Below, one piece after another: positions 8,795 to 16,090 of a DNA stretch of 62,861 nt. Each line of letters starts with the position of its first letter. Within the stretch, counting starts at the first letter, position 1. Under the pieces are notes generated by a model, which worked only from the letters and a program-made list of their open reading frames with translations, was not told the DNA's origin and did not search any database. The translations under genes and the position numbers were made by a program. Source of the stretch: an uncultured Eubacteriales bacterium (GTDB lineage Bacteria; Bacillota; Clostridia; Oscillospirales; Oscillospiraceae); the NCBI GenBank assembly GCA_900540635.1, contig UQGU01000006.1, forward strand, positions 1 to 62,861, given 5' to 3'.

Positions 8795-9615
8795 AGGGCA
8801 GCCTCCCGAACTTCGCTGGCCCATTGGCCGAAGCGCTCCATGTCCTCCTCGTCCAGCGGGGCAGGAAGAGGCGCCGGGGCGGTCTGCTCCAGATGGTCCG
8901 CAAAGCGGCGCAAGGCCTTTGCGGCCTCACAGTCCGGGAAGGTCTCCACCACCAGCTGCCGGCGACAGTCTGCCACCGGGATTTCCCGGCACTGGGGCAG
9001 GGACAGGACCACCTGGGTCCCGGTCAGTGCGGCAAACCGGTGGAGAATCTCCCGATCCACTTCGGTCTGACAGTGATTCAGGATCAGGCCGCCCATCAGA
9101 GAGCTTTCTGCCTTGGAAAACCGGCGGATGGCTTTGAGAATGTTGTTTGCGGCGTAAAGGGACATATAGTCCGCGGAGGTCACCACGAAGACCCGGTCCG
9201 CAAAGCCCTTGCGCATGGGTACGGAAAAGCCGCCGCAGACCACATCGCCCAGCACATCATAGACCACCGTGTCCCATTCTTCCTCCAGAATGCCCAGACG
9301 GCGCAGGGTCTCCTCCATGGCGGTGATGCCCATACCGGCGCAGCCCAGACCTGCCTGGGGGCCTCCTGCCTCAATGCAGGAAACGCCGCATTTCCCGGGG
9401 AACACCAGATCCTCCCGACGGACATCCTCTGCCAGGGTGTTGAGCTGGTTCAGCACGGTGGGGATCTTCTTTTGGGTCAGCGGTCTGGTGGAATCTGCCT
9501 TGGGGTCGCAGCCGATGTGCAGCACACGCTTCCCGGACAGAGCCAGGGCGGCGGAAATATTGGAAGCGACGGTGGATTTGCCGATGCCGCCTTTTCCATA
9601 AAACGCAAGATTCAT
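8791..9615 (-). CDS. NifH-like ATP-dependent reductase (Fe-protein)
   Basis: Homologue of the nitrogenase Fe-protein (BchL/CfbC/NflH group), expected to be a dimer that passes electrons from a shared [4Fe-4S] cluster to the NifD-like partner upon ATP hydrolysis. The start at 9615 follows GGAGG by 10 bases and gives 274 aa. Walker A GKGGIGKST is at residues 7-15 and the switch I region GCDPKADST at 35-43. The two cluster ligands are C92 in GLGCAGMG and C127 in VVCGGF. The C-terminal extension after about residue 240 is Pro/Glu-rich. First gene of a five-gene coupled operon, divergent from lysR. No other nif genes lie in the window. Confidence 0.93.
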   Translation of the reverse strand: MNLAFYGKGGIGKSTVASNISAALALSGKRVLHIGCDPKADSTRPLTQKKIPTVLNQLNTLAEDVRREDLVFPGKCGVSCIEAGGPQAGLGCAGMGITAMEETLRRLGILEEEWDTVVYDVLGDVVCGGFSVPMRKGFADRVFVVTSADYMSLYAANNILKAIRRFSKAESSLMGGLILNHCQTEVDREILHRFAALTGTQVVLSLPQCREIPVADCRRQLVVETFPDCEAAKALRRFADHLEQTAPAPLPAPLDEEDMERFGQWASEVREAAL

Positions 9616-9641
9616 AGATAAAAGCCTCCAAAAGAAAATGG

Positions 9642-9670
9642 TTGAATAAATCAAACACAGGGGGTATAAT
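9642..9670 (+). promoter_or_regulatory. lysR promoter with internal dyad
   Basis: TTGAAT (9642-9647), a 17-bp spacer and TATAAT (9665-9670) lie 30 bp before the lysR ATG. The -35 box forms half of a TTGA-N5-TCAA dyad (9642-9654), a plausible LysR site placed to act on both this promoter and the divergent NifH-like operon. Confidence 0.75.
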
Positions 9671-9700
9671 AGGGGAAAATCAATAGAAAGAAGTATTGCC

Positions 9701-10642
9701 ATGACCCTCCAGCAGATGTACTATATCACCCAGGTCGCCCGGTACCGCTCCTACTCGGAGGCGGCCAAGGCGCTGTTTGTTTCCCAGTCCACCCTGTCTC
9801 TGGCAATCAAGGATGCGGAGTCGGAGCTGCACATTTCGATTTTCGATCGCAGCAACAAGGGCATTGAGCTGACGGAGGAGGGAACGGATTTTTTGACCCG
9901 GATCCAGGACATTCTGGACCGCTCCAAAAATCTGGAGGAATACTATTTGCATCGTCAGCTCCTGGGCATGCGGTTTTCCGTATCTGCCCAACGGCTGGCA
10001 TTCTCTGTCCGGGCCTTCAACCGGCTGCTGGAAAGCATTGATTGGGACTGCTACGATGTAGCCATGCGGGAATGTCCCACCAGCAATGTGATTTCCGATG
10101 TGGCCAGTGGCAAAAGTGAGCTGGGAGTTCTGGCTTCGGAGCCCCATAACTTCCGCCTGATCCAGCGCTCCCTCAACTCCAACGGCCTGGTGTTTCACGA
10201 GCTGAACCAGCTGGCCTCCTTTGTGTTCCTGCGCAGGTCCCACCCTCTGGCAGCCCGGGCCAGCGTCACCTTTACGGACCTGCGGGAGTATCCCTTTGTT
10301 ACTTACGACCAGGAGGCGGATGCCACCTATTTTTCGGAGGAGCCGGTGTTTTACAACCGCCTGTCCAAAAACATCCATGTAACGGACCGGTGTACCAAGA
10401 TCTCCCTGATCCGGAACAACAACTGCTTCAGCATCGGGCCGGACCTGCCGAACAGCAGCGCCGGGGCCATGCACACCGGCATGCAGGAAATTGTGGCCAT
10501 TCCTCTGGCAGAGGAGCAATCCTATCTGCATATTGGTTATATCTGCCAAAAGGGGCACCAATTGACGGATGTGGCCCAGAGGTACATTTCCTTCCTGCGG
10601 GAGGAAATCGAGGCACTGGAACAGGCATTGATCAAGAGATAG
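9701..10642 (+). CDS. LysR-family transcriptional regulator
   Basis: The 313-aa protein has the LysR N-terminal winged helix (LQQMYYITQVARYRSYSEAAKALFVSQSTLSLAIKDAE) and a two-lobe effector-binding domain. It is divergent from the NifH-like operon with 85 bp between start codons, the classic arrangement for a LysR that controls its neighbour and itself. The ribosome site is weak (AGAAAG). The gene ends 8 bp before a terminator oriented on the opposite strand, which belongs to the cobalamin riboswitch. The inducer is unknown. The regulated operon is inferred from layout. Confidence 0.93.
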   Translation: MTLQQMYYITQVARYRSYSEAAKALFVSQSTLSLAIKDAESELHISIFDRSNKGIELTEEGTDFLTRIQDILDRSKNLEEYYLHRQLLGMRFSVSAQRLAFSVRAFNRLLESIDWDCYDVAMRECPTSNVISDVASGKSELGVLASEPHNFRLIQRSLNSNGLVFHELNQLASFVFLRRSHPLAARASVTFTDLREYPFVTYDQEADATYFSEEPVFYNRLSKNIHVTDRCTKISLIRNNNCFSIGPDLPNSSAGAMHTGMQEIVAIPLAEEQSYLHIGYICQKGHQLTDVAQRYISFLREEIEALEQALIKR

Positions 10643-10650
10643 ACGCAAAA

Positions 10651-10679
10651 AGGCCACTTTTCCAAAGGAAAAGTGGCCT
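10651..10679 (-). terminator. Terminator of the cobalamin riboswitch transcript
   Basis: A perfect 13-bp stem (10651-10663 with 10667-10679) with a 3-nt loop. The run of T follows the hairpin only when read on the minus strand (10650-10647, then GCG). On the plus strand it is followed by AAAACAG. It is therefore the intrinsic terminator of the riboswitch RNA, placed just past the lysR stop codon, and not a good lysR terminator. Confidence 0.85.
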
Positions 10680-10744
10680 AAAACAGTACGGTTTGGTCCT
10701 GCCTCAGATGCGGTACTTTTCTCGGAAGATACACATCATTCCTT

Positions 10745-10969
10745 TTGAGCAGGTTTCCTGACTTACGCCTCCAGGCTTGCCGCACCTTCTCGTTCTGTAG
10801 AACAATGGTTTCTACGGCTTGCTCCGCGTTTACAGTGACCGGATCGTTCGGGATTTTCACCCGATTCCCTTTTAACCTTCCTATGGGCTGTCTGAAAACC
10901 GGAAAAGCACCGCTGCTTGGGCATGTTTACGGTTTTCAGATAGGTCCTGAGAAGGCACTCAAAAAGTAT
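10745..10969 (-). ncRNA. Cobalamin riboswitch
   Basis: Read on the minus strand, the region contains the conserved cobalamin aptamer elements in order: AAAGGGAA and GGTGAAAATCC (10872-10851), the TCACTGTAA segment (about 10838-10829), a variable stem, and the B12 box AAGTCAGGAAACCTGC (about 10766-10750). The RNA would start near 10969 from the promoter below and run into the terminator at 10651-10679, about 320 nt in all. A CTTTTCC at 10907-10901 can pair with the 3' arm of the terminator and is a candidate antiterminator. The next gene co-oriented with the riboswitch is the NifH-like gene. lysR lies between them on the other strand. Confidence 0.88.
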
Positions 10970-10975
10970 GTGTTT

Positions 10976-11003
10976 ATTATACCCGCCTTGGGCGGAAAGT
11001 CAA
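10976..11003 (-). promoter_or_regulatory. Promoter of the riboswitch RNA
   Basis: Minus-strand TTGACT (11003-10998), a 16-bp spacer and TATAAT (10981-10976). The spacer contains a CCGCC/GGCGG dyad (10983-10995) that could be an operator or chance. Confidence 0.82.
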
Positions 11004-11120
11004 TGCGGGCCGCATTGTGTTTTTTTCAAGGCGAACCATGAATTATACTCATGATTCTTTTAACGGCCACGCCTTGCTCTGAATGCCGGTTTTCGGTATA
11101 CTTGGGGAGAGGTGATGTAT

Positions 11121-11684
11121 ATGCTTCTTCAAAAGCTTTGGACGCTGTTTTTGTCCCAGCTTTCCATCAGCTGCCTGTCCTTTGGCGGGGGCCTGACGAT
11201 CACGGCCATGATCCGCCGTCGCTTTGTGGAGGAGCTTCATTGGCTGGACCCCCAGGAGATGCTGGACCTTACCGCCATTGCCCAGGCGGCTCCCGGCCCC
11301 AGCTCCTGCAATACGGCAGTGATGGTGGGCTATCGGATCTGCGGCCTGCCCGGGGCCCTGGTTTGCGCGGCCGCTTCGGTGATCCCGCCCATGGCGCTAT
11401 TGATGGTGGTTTCGGCGCTGTATGACGCGCTACGGCAGATCGAGCTCCTTTCCATGGTGCTGCGCTTTATGCAGATCGGCATGGCGGCCTACCTGGTGGA
11501 CATCTGCGGGGGCATGGCCCGGGAGTTCCTGGAGGCCAAGAAGGCCATCCCCATTTTAATGATGCTGCTGTGTCTGGCAGGGCGGCTTTTTTGGGGAATC
11601 TCCGTTACCAAGCTGTTCCTCTTCTGCCTGGCGGCGGGGGCCGTGGATCTGTTGATTCACAAGCCGCAAAAGGAGGTAGAGTGA
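11121..11684 (+). CDS. Chromate transporter (CHR family), first half
   Basis: Short-chain CHR-family membrane protein of 187 aa. The start at 11121 is chosen because GGGGAGAGG ends 8 bases upstream. In-frame GTG 11112 and ATG 11115 crowd that SD. The family motifs SFGGG and AAPGPSS are present, with five or six hydrophobic segments. In bacteria such half-size proteins pair with a second half, here the next gene overlapping by one base (TGATG). Family members export chromate by exchange with sulfate, but in gut anaerobes the physiological anion is unproven. Confidence 0.9.
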   Translation: MLLQKLWTLFLSQLSISCLSFGGGLTITAMIRRRFVEELHWLDPQEMLDLTAIAQAAPGPSSCNTAVMVGYRICGLPGALVCAAASVIPPMALLMVVSALYDALRQIELLSMVLRFMQIGMAAYLVDICGGMAREFLEAKKAIPILMMLLCLAGRLFWGISVTKLFLFCLAAGAVDLLIHKPQKEVE

Positions 11685-12268
11685 TGCCCAGTCTTTGGAA
11701 TGCCATCCTCTTCTTTATCAAAACCGGCTGCCTGAGCATCGGCGGTGGCTATGCGGCCATCCAGATGATCCAGGTCCAGTTGGTGGATGTGTGGCAGATG
11801 ATGACCATGGAGGATTTTAATACTTTGTTCGTCATAGCAGAAACGACCCCCGGGCCGCTGACCATCAATGCCGCAACCTTTGTAGGCTGCCGGCTGGCCG
11901 GGGTCCCGGGGGGAATCGTGTGTACGCTGAGCTATATTTTTCCAACGGTGCTGATTTGCGTTGCCCTGTCCTATGTTTACGGTCGGCTGCGGGGCGGGGC
12001 AGTGGTCCAGCGGGTGCTTTCATTCCTGCGCCCGGCGGTGATCGCCTTGATCGTCGCCACCACATTTGACCAATTGAGCACGGCACTGTTTGGAACCACG
12101 CTGCGGAAGCTGAACATTCATGGTTTTGAGCCTCTGCATTTCGTGCTGCTTGTTGCGGCCTACGCTTTGCTAAAAAGAAAGAAGCTGCCGCCCTGGGCGG
12201 TCATTCTGGGCTGCGGGCCCCTGGGAACGGCCCTGTCGCTGCTGACCGGAGGTATTTTGGGGACTTAA
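11684..12268 (+). CDS. Chromate transporter (CHR family), second half
   Basis: Partner half of the CHR transporter, 194 aa from the ATG at 11684 that overlaps the previous stop. An AAAGGAGG ribosome site lies in the end of the first half. It shows KTGCLSIGGGYAAIQM and ETTPGPLTINAATFVG, the counterparts of the motifs in the first half, and several membrane segments. The two halves presumably form a heterodimer equal to full-length ChrA. The 3' end overlaps the convergent trmO by 4 bp. Confidence 0.9.
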   Translation: MPSLWNAILFFIKTGCLSIGGGYAAIQMIQVQLVDVWQMMTMEDFNTLFVIAETTPGPLTINAATFVGCRLAGVPGGIVCTLSYIFPTVLICVALSYVYGRLRGGAVVQRVLSFLRPAVIALIVATTFDQLSTALFGTTLRKLNIHGFEPLHFVLLVAAYALLKRKKLPPWAVILGCGPLGTALSLLTGGILGT

Positions 12269-12951
12269 AGGGGCTCCACATTCAGGACGGTGAGGGTTTC
12301 TTCCTCCACCGTAAACCGAATATCAAATCCTCCAAAGCTCAATCCGTAGACCCTTCCGGGCTGATTCTGATAGGAAGGCCTGGGATCGTGGGAGAGGACA
12401 CCGATGGCTGCTGCCTGCTTGTCAGGGGGCAGCTTTTTTAGCAGCTCCTGGGGAAAGTCCACCTTCAAAAGAAAATCGCCTACCCTGTCTGTGAAGCCGC
12501 CGGCAGCTTCGGGGCGGCTGTCGGAATAGGGAATATAGGGCTTGATGTCGAAGATGGGGGTGCCGTCCAGCAGGTCCGCACCGCCGACAATGAGCACCGT
12601 CCCGTACTGCTGGGTGTGCTTCACCTCCAGCAGACGGACGCAGGAGAGCCCCAGGTTGTTGGGCCGGAAGGGGGACCGGGTGGCAAAGACGCCCATGCGG
12701 GTGTTTCCGCCCAGCCGGGGGGGCCGCACGGTAGGAGACCAGCCTTCCCGGACTGCCTGGGAAAACTGCCAGATGAGCCACAGGTGGGAGAAGTCCTCGA
12801 TGCCCCGCAGAGCATCCTCACTGCGATACTCCGGCTCGAAGACGATCATGGACCGCAGCTCCTCCACCAGTCCGCTCTGCCTGGGAATGCCGAATTTCGT
12901 GGGAAAATCGCTGCGCATATGGGCAATCGGGTGCATTTCCATGGTCTCCAT
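12265..12951 (-). CDS. trmO: tRNA (t6A37) methyltransferase TrmO-like
   Basis: TsaA/TrmO (UPF0066) family SAM-dependent enzyme that methylates threonylcarbamoyl-adenosine 37 of tRNA-Thr. The N-terminal beta-barrel shows IAHMRSDFPTKFGIPRQSGLV, FSHLWLIWQF and RMGVFATRSPFRPNNLGLS, all diagnostic for the family. The C-terminal half with VDFPQELLKKLP and DPRPSYQN matches the TrmO accessory domain, so this is a full-length form (228 aa). It overlaps the znuB stop (TGATG) and is the last gene of the zinc-uptake operon, an unusual partner for a tRNA enzyme. Confidence 0.9.
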   Translation of the reverse strand: METMEMHPIAHMRSDFPTKFGIPRQSGLVEELRSMIVFEPEYRSEDALRGIEDFSHLWLIWQFSQAVREGWSPTVRPPRLGGNTRMGVFATRSPFRPNNLGLSCVRLLEVKHTQQYGTVLIVGGADLLDGTPIFDIKPYIPYSDSRPEAAGGFTDRVGDFLLKVDFPQELLKKLPPDKQAAAIGVLSHDPRPSYQNQPGRVYGLSFGGFDIRFTVEEETLTVLNVEPL

Positions 12952-13790
12952 CAGGCGTTTCTCCCGCGAAAAGCAAAGGTAAGGGCATAGAAAACGGTGA
13001 GCACCAGGCTAATGGTCGCGCCTGCAGAGCAGCCGAAACTGTAGGAGATACTCAGGCCCACAATACCGGACACCAGGGCAAAGAGCACGGAATACAGATG
13101 GTACTGCTTCTGGTTCCGGGAGATATTCCGGGAGGCCGCCCCCGGCAGCACCAGCAGGGAATTGAGGATCAGCAGGCCCATGCTGGAAATGGACAGGGTC
13201 ACCACAACCGCAATGGTTACGGTAAACAGTGTTTGGGACAGCGCCACGGGAATGCCCCGGGAGGAGGCCAGCTGGGGGTGCACTGCCGTCAGGGTCAGCC
13301 GGTTGGCGTACAGGCACCAGAAGACCAGAACCGCCAGCAGGACAATGGCCAGCATCCCAATTTCACCGGGGGTGATGGACAGCACATCGCCAACCAGATA
13401 CTTATTGTATTTTGTGAAGCTGCCGCCGCCCATGGTGGCAACCAGAATGCCCAGAGCCACAGCGGCACTGGAGAAGACGCCAATCAGTGTATCCGCCGCC
13501 TGGTTGCTGTCCCGGCGGAGATAGGAAAACAGCAGGGCAAAGAAGACGCTGAATGCTACCGCGGCCCAGGTGGGCGCGGCAATGCCGAAGAGGGACCCAA
13601 GAGCAATGCCCGTAAAGGCGGAGTGCCCCAGGGCGTCGGAAAAGAAGCTCATATGGCCGGTGACGATCATGGTGGAGAGAACGCCGAACAGCGGTGCCAT
13701 GAGCAGCAGGGCAAGAAGCGCGTTTTTCATAAAGTCCCAGTGGAGCATTTCCAGGGGGAGCGCGTCACAGATGGCGTACCAGAGGCTCAT
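12951..13790 (-). CDS. znuB: Zinc/manganese ABC importer permease (ZnuB-like)
   Basis: Integral membrane subunit of an ABC-3 family metal importer, 279 aa with about eight hydrophobic segments. Recognisable motifs are GVLSTMIVTGHMSFFSDALGHSAFTGIALG and the MGLLILNSLLVLPGAASRN stretch of the ABC-3 family. Coupled by 4-bp overlap to the ATPase upstream and by TGATG to trmO downstream. Zinc is inferred from the histidine-rich receptor encoded two genes upstream. Confidence 0.92.
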   Translation of the reverse strand: MSLWYAICDALPLEMLHWDFMKNALLALLLMAPLFGVLSTMIVTGHMSFFSDALGHSAFTGIALGSLFGIAAPTWAAVAFSVFFALLFSYLRRDSNQAADTLIGVFSSAAVALGILVATMGGGSFTKYNKYLVGDVLSITPGEIGMLAIVLLAVLVFWCLYANRLTLTAVHPQLASSRGIPVALSQTLFTVTIAVVVTLSISSMGLLILNSLLVLPGAASRNISRNQKQYHLYSVLFALVSGIVGLSISYSFGCSAGATISLVLTVFYALTFAFRGRNA

Positions 13791-14536
13791 AGAGACCCTC
13801 CTTTCATATGGAAAATGGCCTGGAAGGCATCCGAGGACAGAACCTCCTGGGCGGTTCCTTTGGCTCGGATGCCGCCGTCGATGAGGACCACCTGGTCTGC
13901 ATATCTGGGCAGCAGGGAGAAGTCATGGGTGGTCATGAGGATGGACAGGTCATAATTTTTCCGAATCTCGTCCAGCATGTCCATCAGAGTGGTCATGCCC
14001 TCGGCGTCCACGCCGGACAGGGGCTCGTCCAGAATCAGAATATTGGGCATGGGCTCCAGGGCCAGGGCCAGCAGCACCCGCTGCAATTCGCCGCCGGAGA
14101 GGGTGCCTACCCGTTTGTGAATCAGGTCAACGCCGTGAACCCTGTCCAGGCAGACCCGGATGGTTTCATCCATGGCCTTGGAAATGCCCAGAAAGGCGGG
14201 GCGCTTGGACATACAGCAGGCGAACAGATCTGCAACGCTCAGCGGTTCGCTGGGGGCAAAAGCAGGGCTCTGGGGAACATAGCCGATGCGGGGCTTGTGG
14301 CTGCGCTTTCCGGGCTCGGAAAAGGCAATCACGCCGGTGTAAGCCCGCTGGCCCAGAATGGCTTTCAGAAAGGTACTCTTGCCTGCGCCGTTGGGGCCAA
14401 TCAGGGCCACCATTTCGCCGCAGTGGACATGCAGATTCATGTCCTTCAGGATCTGGCTGCCGCCGATGGTGACGGCCAGATTCTCCACCCGCAGGCAGCA
14501 GGCATGGCCGCAGTCATTATAATGCAGTTCGCTCAT
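13787..14536 (-). CDS. znuC: Zinc/manganese ABC importer ATPase (ZnuC-like)
   Basis: Cytoplasmic ATPase of the metal importer. Walker A GPNGAGKST, signature LSGGELQR and Walker B ILILDEPLSGVD are all intact, followed by the H-loop TTHDF, so unlike the FepC-like gene at 4163 this one should function. Length 249 aa is typical. An N-terminal CGHACC segment holds extra Cys/His that might bind metal, which is speculative. Overlaps both neighbours by 4 bp. Confidence 0.93.
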   Translation of the reverse strand: MSELHYNDCGHACCLRVENLAVTIGGSQILKDMNLHVHCGEMVALIGPNGAGKSTFLKAILGQRAYTGVIAFSEPGKRSHKPRIGYVPQSPAFAPSEPLSVADLFACCMSKRPAFLGISKAMDETIRVCLDRVHGVDLIHKRVGTLSGGELQRVLLALALEPMPNILILDEPLSGVDAEGMTTLMDMLDEIRKNYDLSILMTTHDFSLLPRYADQVVLIDGGIRAKGTAQEVLSSDAFQAIFHMKGGSL

Positions 14537-15444
14537 CCGAGAGCCTCCTTGACAGTGTCGATGTTGCGGTACATAGCTTCAAAATAGCTGTCTCCGGCCA
14601 TGGCCATATCCAGCACATAGGTTTTTGCGCCGGTTTCCCGGGAGAGAATGTCGGCGGCGGAGGTGCTGCCGTTCTGCTCTACAAAGATAGCGGGAAGCTG
14701 ATGCTCCCGGGCCAGACGGATCAATTCAATCAGTTCCTTGGCAGAGGCCTCGCTGCCGGATTCCTCCTCCACTGCCGCCAGAATTTCCAGGTCAAAGGCC
14801 TGGGCGAAGTAGGCAAAGCCATCGTGGAAGGTGATCAGCTCCCGGCAGGAGAGCTGGGACAGGTGCTCCTGGCCGTATTGCTCCAGGGCATCCAGCCTGG
14901 AAAGCAGGTCGTCCAGATTGGTGGAGAAAACCGTTTTCCATTGGGGGTAACGATCGGACAGACCGGTGCAGATGTTGGCGGCCATGATTTTGGCATTGGC
15001 AGGGGAGAGCCAGATGTGGGGATCATCCTCGTGGTGGTGCTCGTCCTCGTGGGCCTCATGGGTGTGGTCCTCTCCATGATCATGTCCGTCGTGGTCGTGG
15101 GCTTCCCCTTCCAGCAGGGAAATTCCCTGAGAGGCATCTACAGAGGTTTTCCCGGCGAGGATGTCCTCCATAAATTCCTCCAGCCCTGCACCGGAGAGGA
15201 TGATGAGATCGGCACTCTCTGCCTGACGGACCTGGTTCACGTTCAGGGAGTAGTCATGCAGGCAGGAGACGGGCTCTGAGATCAGCCGCCCAACCGTCAG
15301 GTCCGTTCCGTGGCAGAGGGCCTGGGTGAATTCATAGACCGGCAGGGTGGTGGCGGCGATGTCGGTTGCCTCCGGCTTCCCGGCACAGCCGCCGAGAGAG
15401 AGGCAGAACAGAAGTGAAATCAGGAAAATGCTTGTTTTTTTCAT
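14533..15444 (-). CDS. znuA: Zinc-binding lipoprotein receptor (ZnuA-like)
   Basis: Cluster A-1 metal receptor of the importer. Signal peptide with lipobox LGGC (C20) anchors it to the membrane. The His/Asp/Glu-rich loop at about residues 116-143 is the hallmark of zinc-specific receptors, and DPHIWLSP follows it. Further ligands are expected in the LITFHDGFAYFAQAF segment. Length 303 aa is normal. Only 53 bp separate it from the upstream gene, and most of that is a terminator hairpin, so transcription control at this junction is unclear. Confidence 0.94.
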   Translation of the reverse strand: MKKTSIFLISLLFCLSLGGCAGKPEATDIAATTLPVYEFTQALCHGTDLTVGRLISEPVSCLHDYSLNVNQVRQAESADLIILSGAGLEEFMEDILAGKTSVDASQGISLLEGEAHDHDGHDHGEDHTHEAHEDEHHHEDDPHIWLSPANAKIMAANICTGLSDRYPQWKTVFSTNLDDLLSRLDALEQYGQEHLSQLSCRELITFHDGFAYFAQAFDLEILAAVEEESGSEASAKELIELIRLAREHQLPAIFVEQNGSTSAADILSRETGAKTYVLDMAMAGDSYFEAMYRNIDTVKEALG

Positions 15445-15461
15445 AAAAATACCTAAGAAGA

Positions 15462-15484
15462 AAGGCCCTGATGATCAGGGCCTT
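15462..15484 (-). terminator. Hairpin between small gene and znuA
   Basis: Perfect 10-bp stem (15462-15471 with 15475-15484), 3-nt loop, followed on the minus strand by TTCTTCTT. Likely terminator of the 76-aa gene, placed 17 bp before znuA. Confidence 0.65.
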
Positions 15485-15497
15485 CGAGAGTCTGGGA

Positions 15498-15728
15498 TCA
15501 GTGCTTTTCGGTCCACTCTTTGACCTTGGTTTTCGCCAGCCGAAGAATGTCCTCATTGGGGTAGGGAGAAGCTTCGCCGCCGGCAACATACAGGAAGTAC
15601 AGGCCGCCTTCGGTCTGGTACAGGTTCTCCTCGTAACCGGCAGGATCACCCAGAGCACCGCTGGTGAACTTATGGATCAGGGTAGCGGTTTCGGTATCGT
15701 ACTCTTTCTTGCAGATGATCTTTTTCAT
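15498..15728 (-). CDS. Small conserved protein of unknown function
   Basis: A 76-aa protein starting MKKIICKKEYDTE, with YDTETATLIHKFTSG, an aromatic GGLYFLYVAGGE stretch and a basic C-terminus KTKVKEWTEKH. I do not recognise a named family, but the pattern resembles small cytoplasmic proteins common in clostridia. AAGGAGG precedes the ATG, and it has its own promoter and a terminator, so it is a monocistronic unit. Confidence 0.8.
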   Translation of the reverse strand: MKKIICKKEYDTETATLIHKFTSGALGDPAGYEENLYQTEGGLYFLYVAGGEASPYPNEDILRLAKTKVKEWTEKH

Positions 15729-15764
15729 GGAACAAGCCTCCTTTCATTGGCGATTCTTTCTACC

Positions 15765-15792
15765 ATTATACAGATAATTGTTAGGAAATCAA
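15765..15792 (-). promoter_or_regulatory. Promoter of the 76-aa gene
   Basis: Minus-strand TTGATT (15792-15787), 16-bp spacer, TATAAT (15770-15765). About 35 bp before the start codon. Confidence 0.7.
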
Positions 15793-16090
15793 GTAAAAAG
15801 AATAAGAGTTTCCAACGATTTTCAAAAAATTGGAGAATCAAAGAGAAAATCCGCAGTCAAGCGACGCATAGCACAGCACATTGCACAAAGATTCTTTGCC
15901 TTTTTCACAGAAAAATACGGATGCACAGCTATTTTTGAACAAAAAACCATAAAACGTTCGTTGAATGGTTCAAAAATCGGCTGCCCGGGGATCAGGGCAG
16001 CCGAGAGAAAACTCTGCAATATGGCAACAGAAAAGAAATATTAGGAGGTATTTCGGCAATAGGTGTCCAATCACAGAGTGCTTAGCATCT
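15793..16090. other. AT-rich intergenic stretch
   Basis: No convincing gene. An 88-codon plus-strand reading frame here lacks an SD and family features. The only clear element is the terminator at 15978-16003. The rest is AT-rich sequence. Confidence 0.6.
15978..16003 (-). terminator. Terminator of the flavodoxin operon
   Basis: Stem CGGCTGCCC...GGGCAGCCG (15978-16003), followed on the minus strand by ATTTTTG. Lies about 90 bp after the flavodoxin stop codon. Confidence 0.7.

Noticed and set aside
7178..9615. True nitrogen-fixation genes
   Set aside because: Only one component-1 gene and no nifK, nifE, nifN, nifB or nifV nearby. The NifD-like sequence lacks the usual FeMo-cofactor context, so nitrogen fixation is not supported.
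15778..16044. 88-codon plus-strand frame in the intergenic region before the flavodoxin terminator
   Set aside because: No SD, no recognisable features, and it runs through the minus-strand terminator hairpin.
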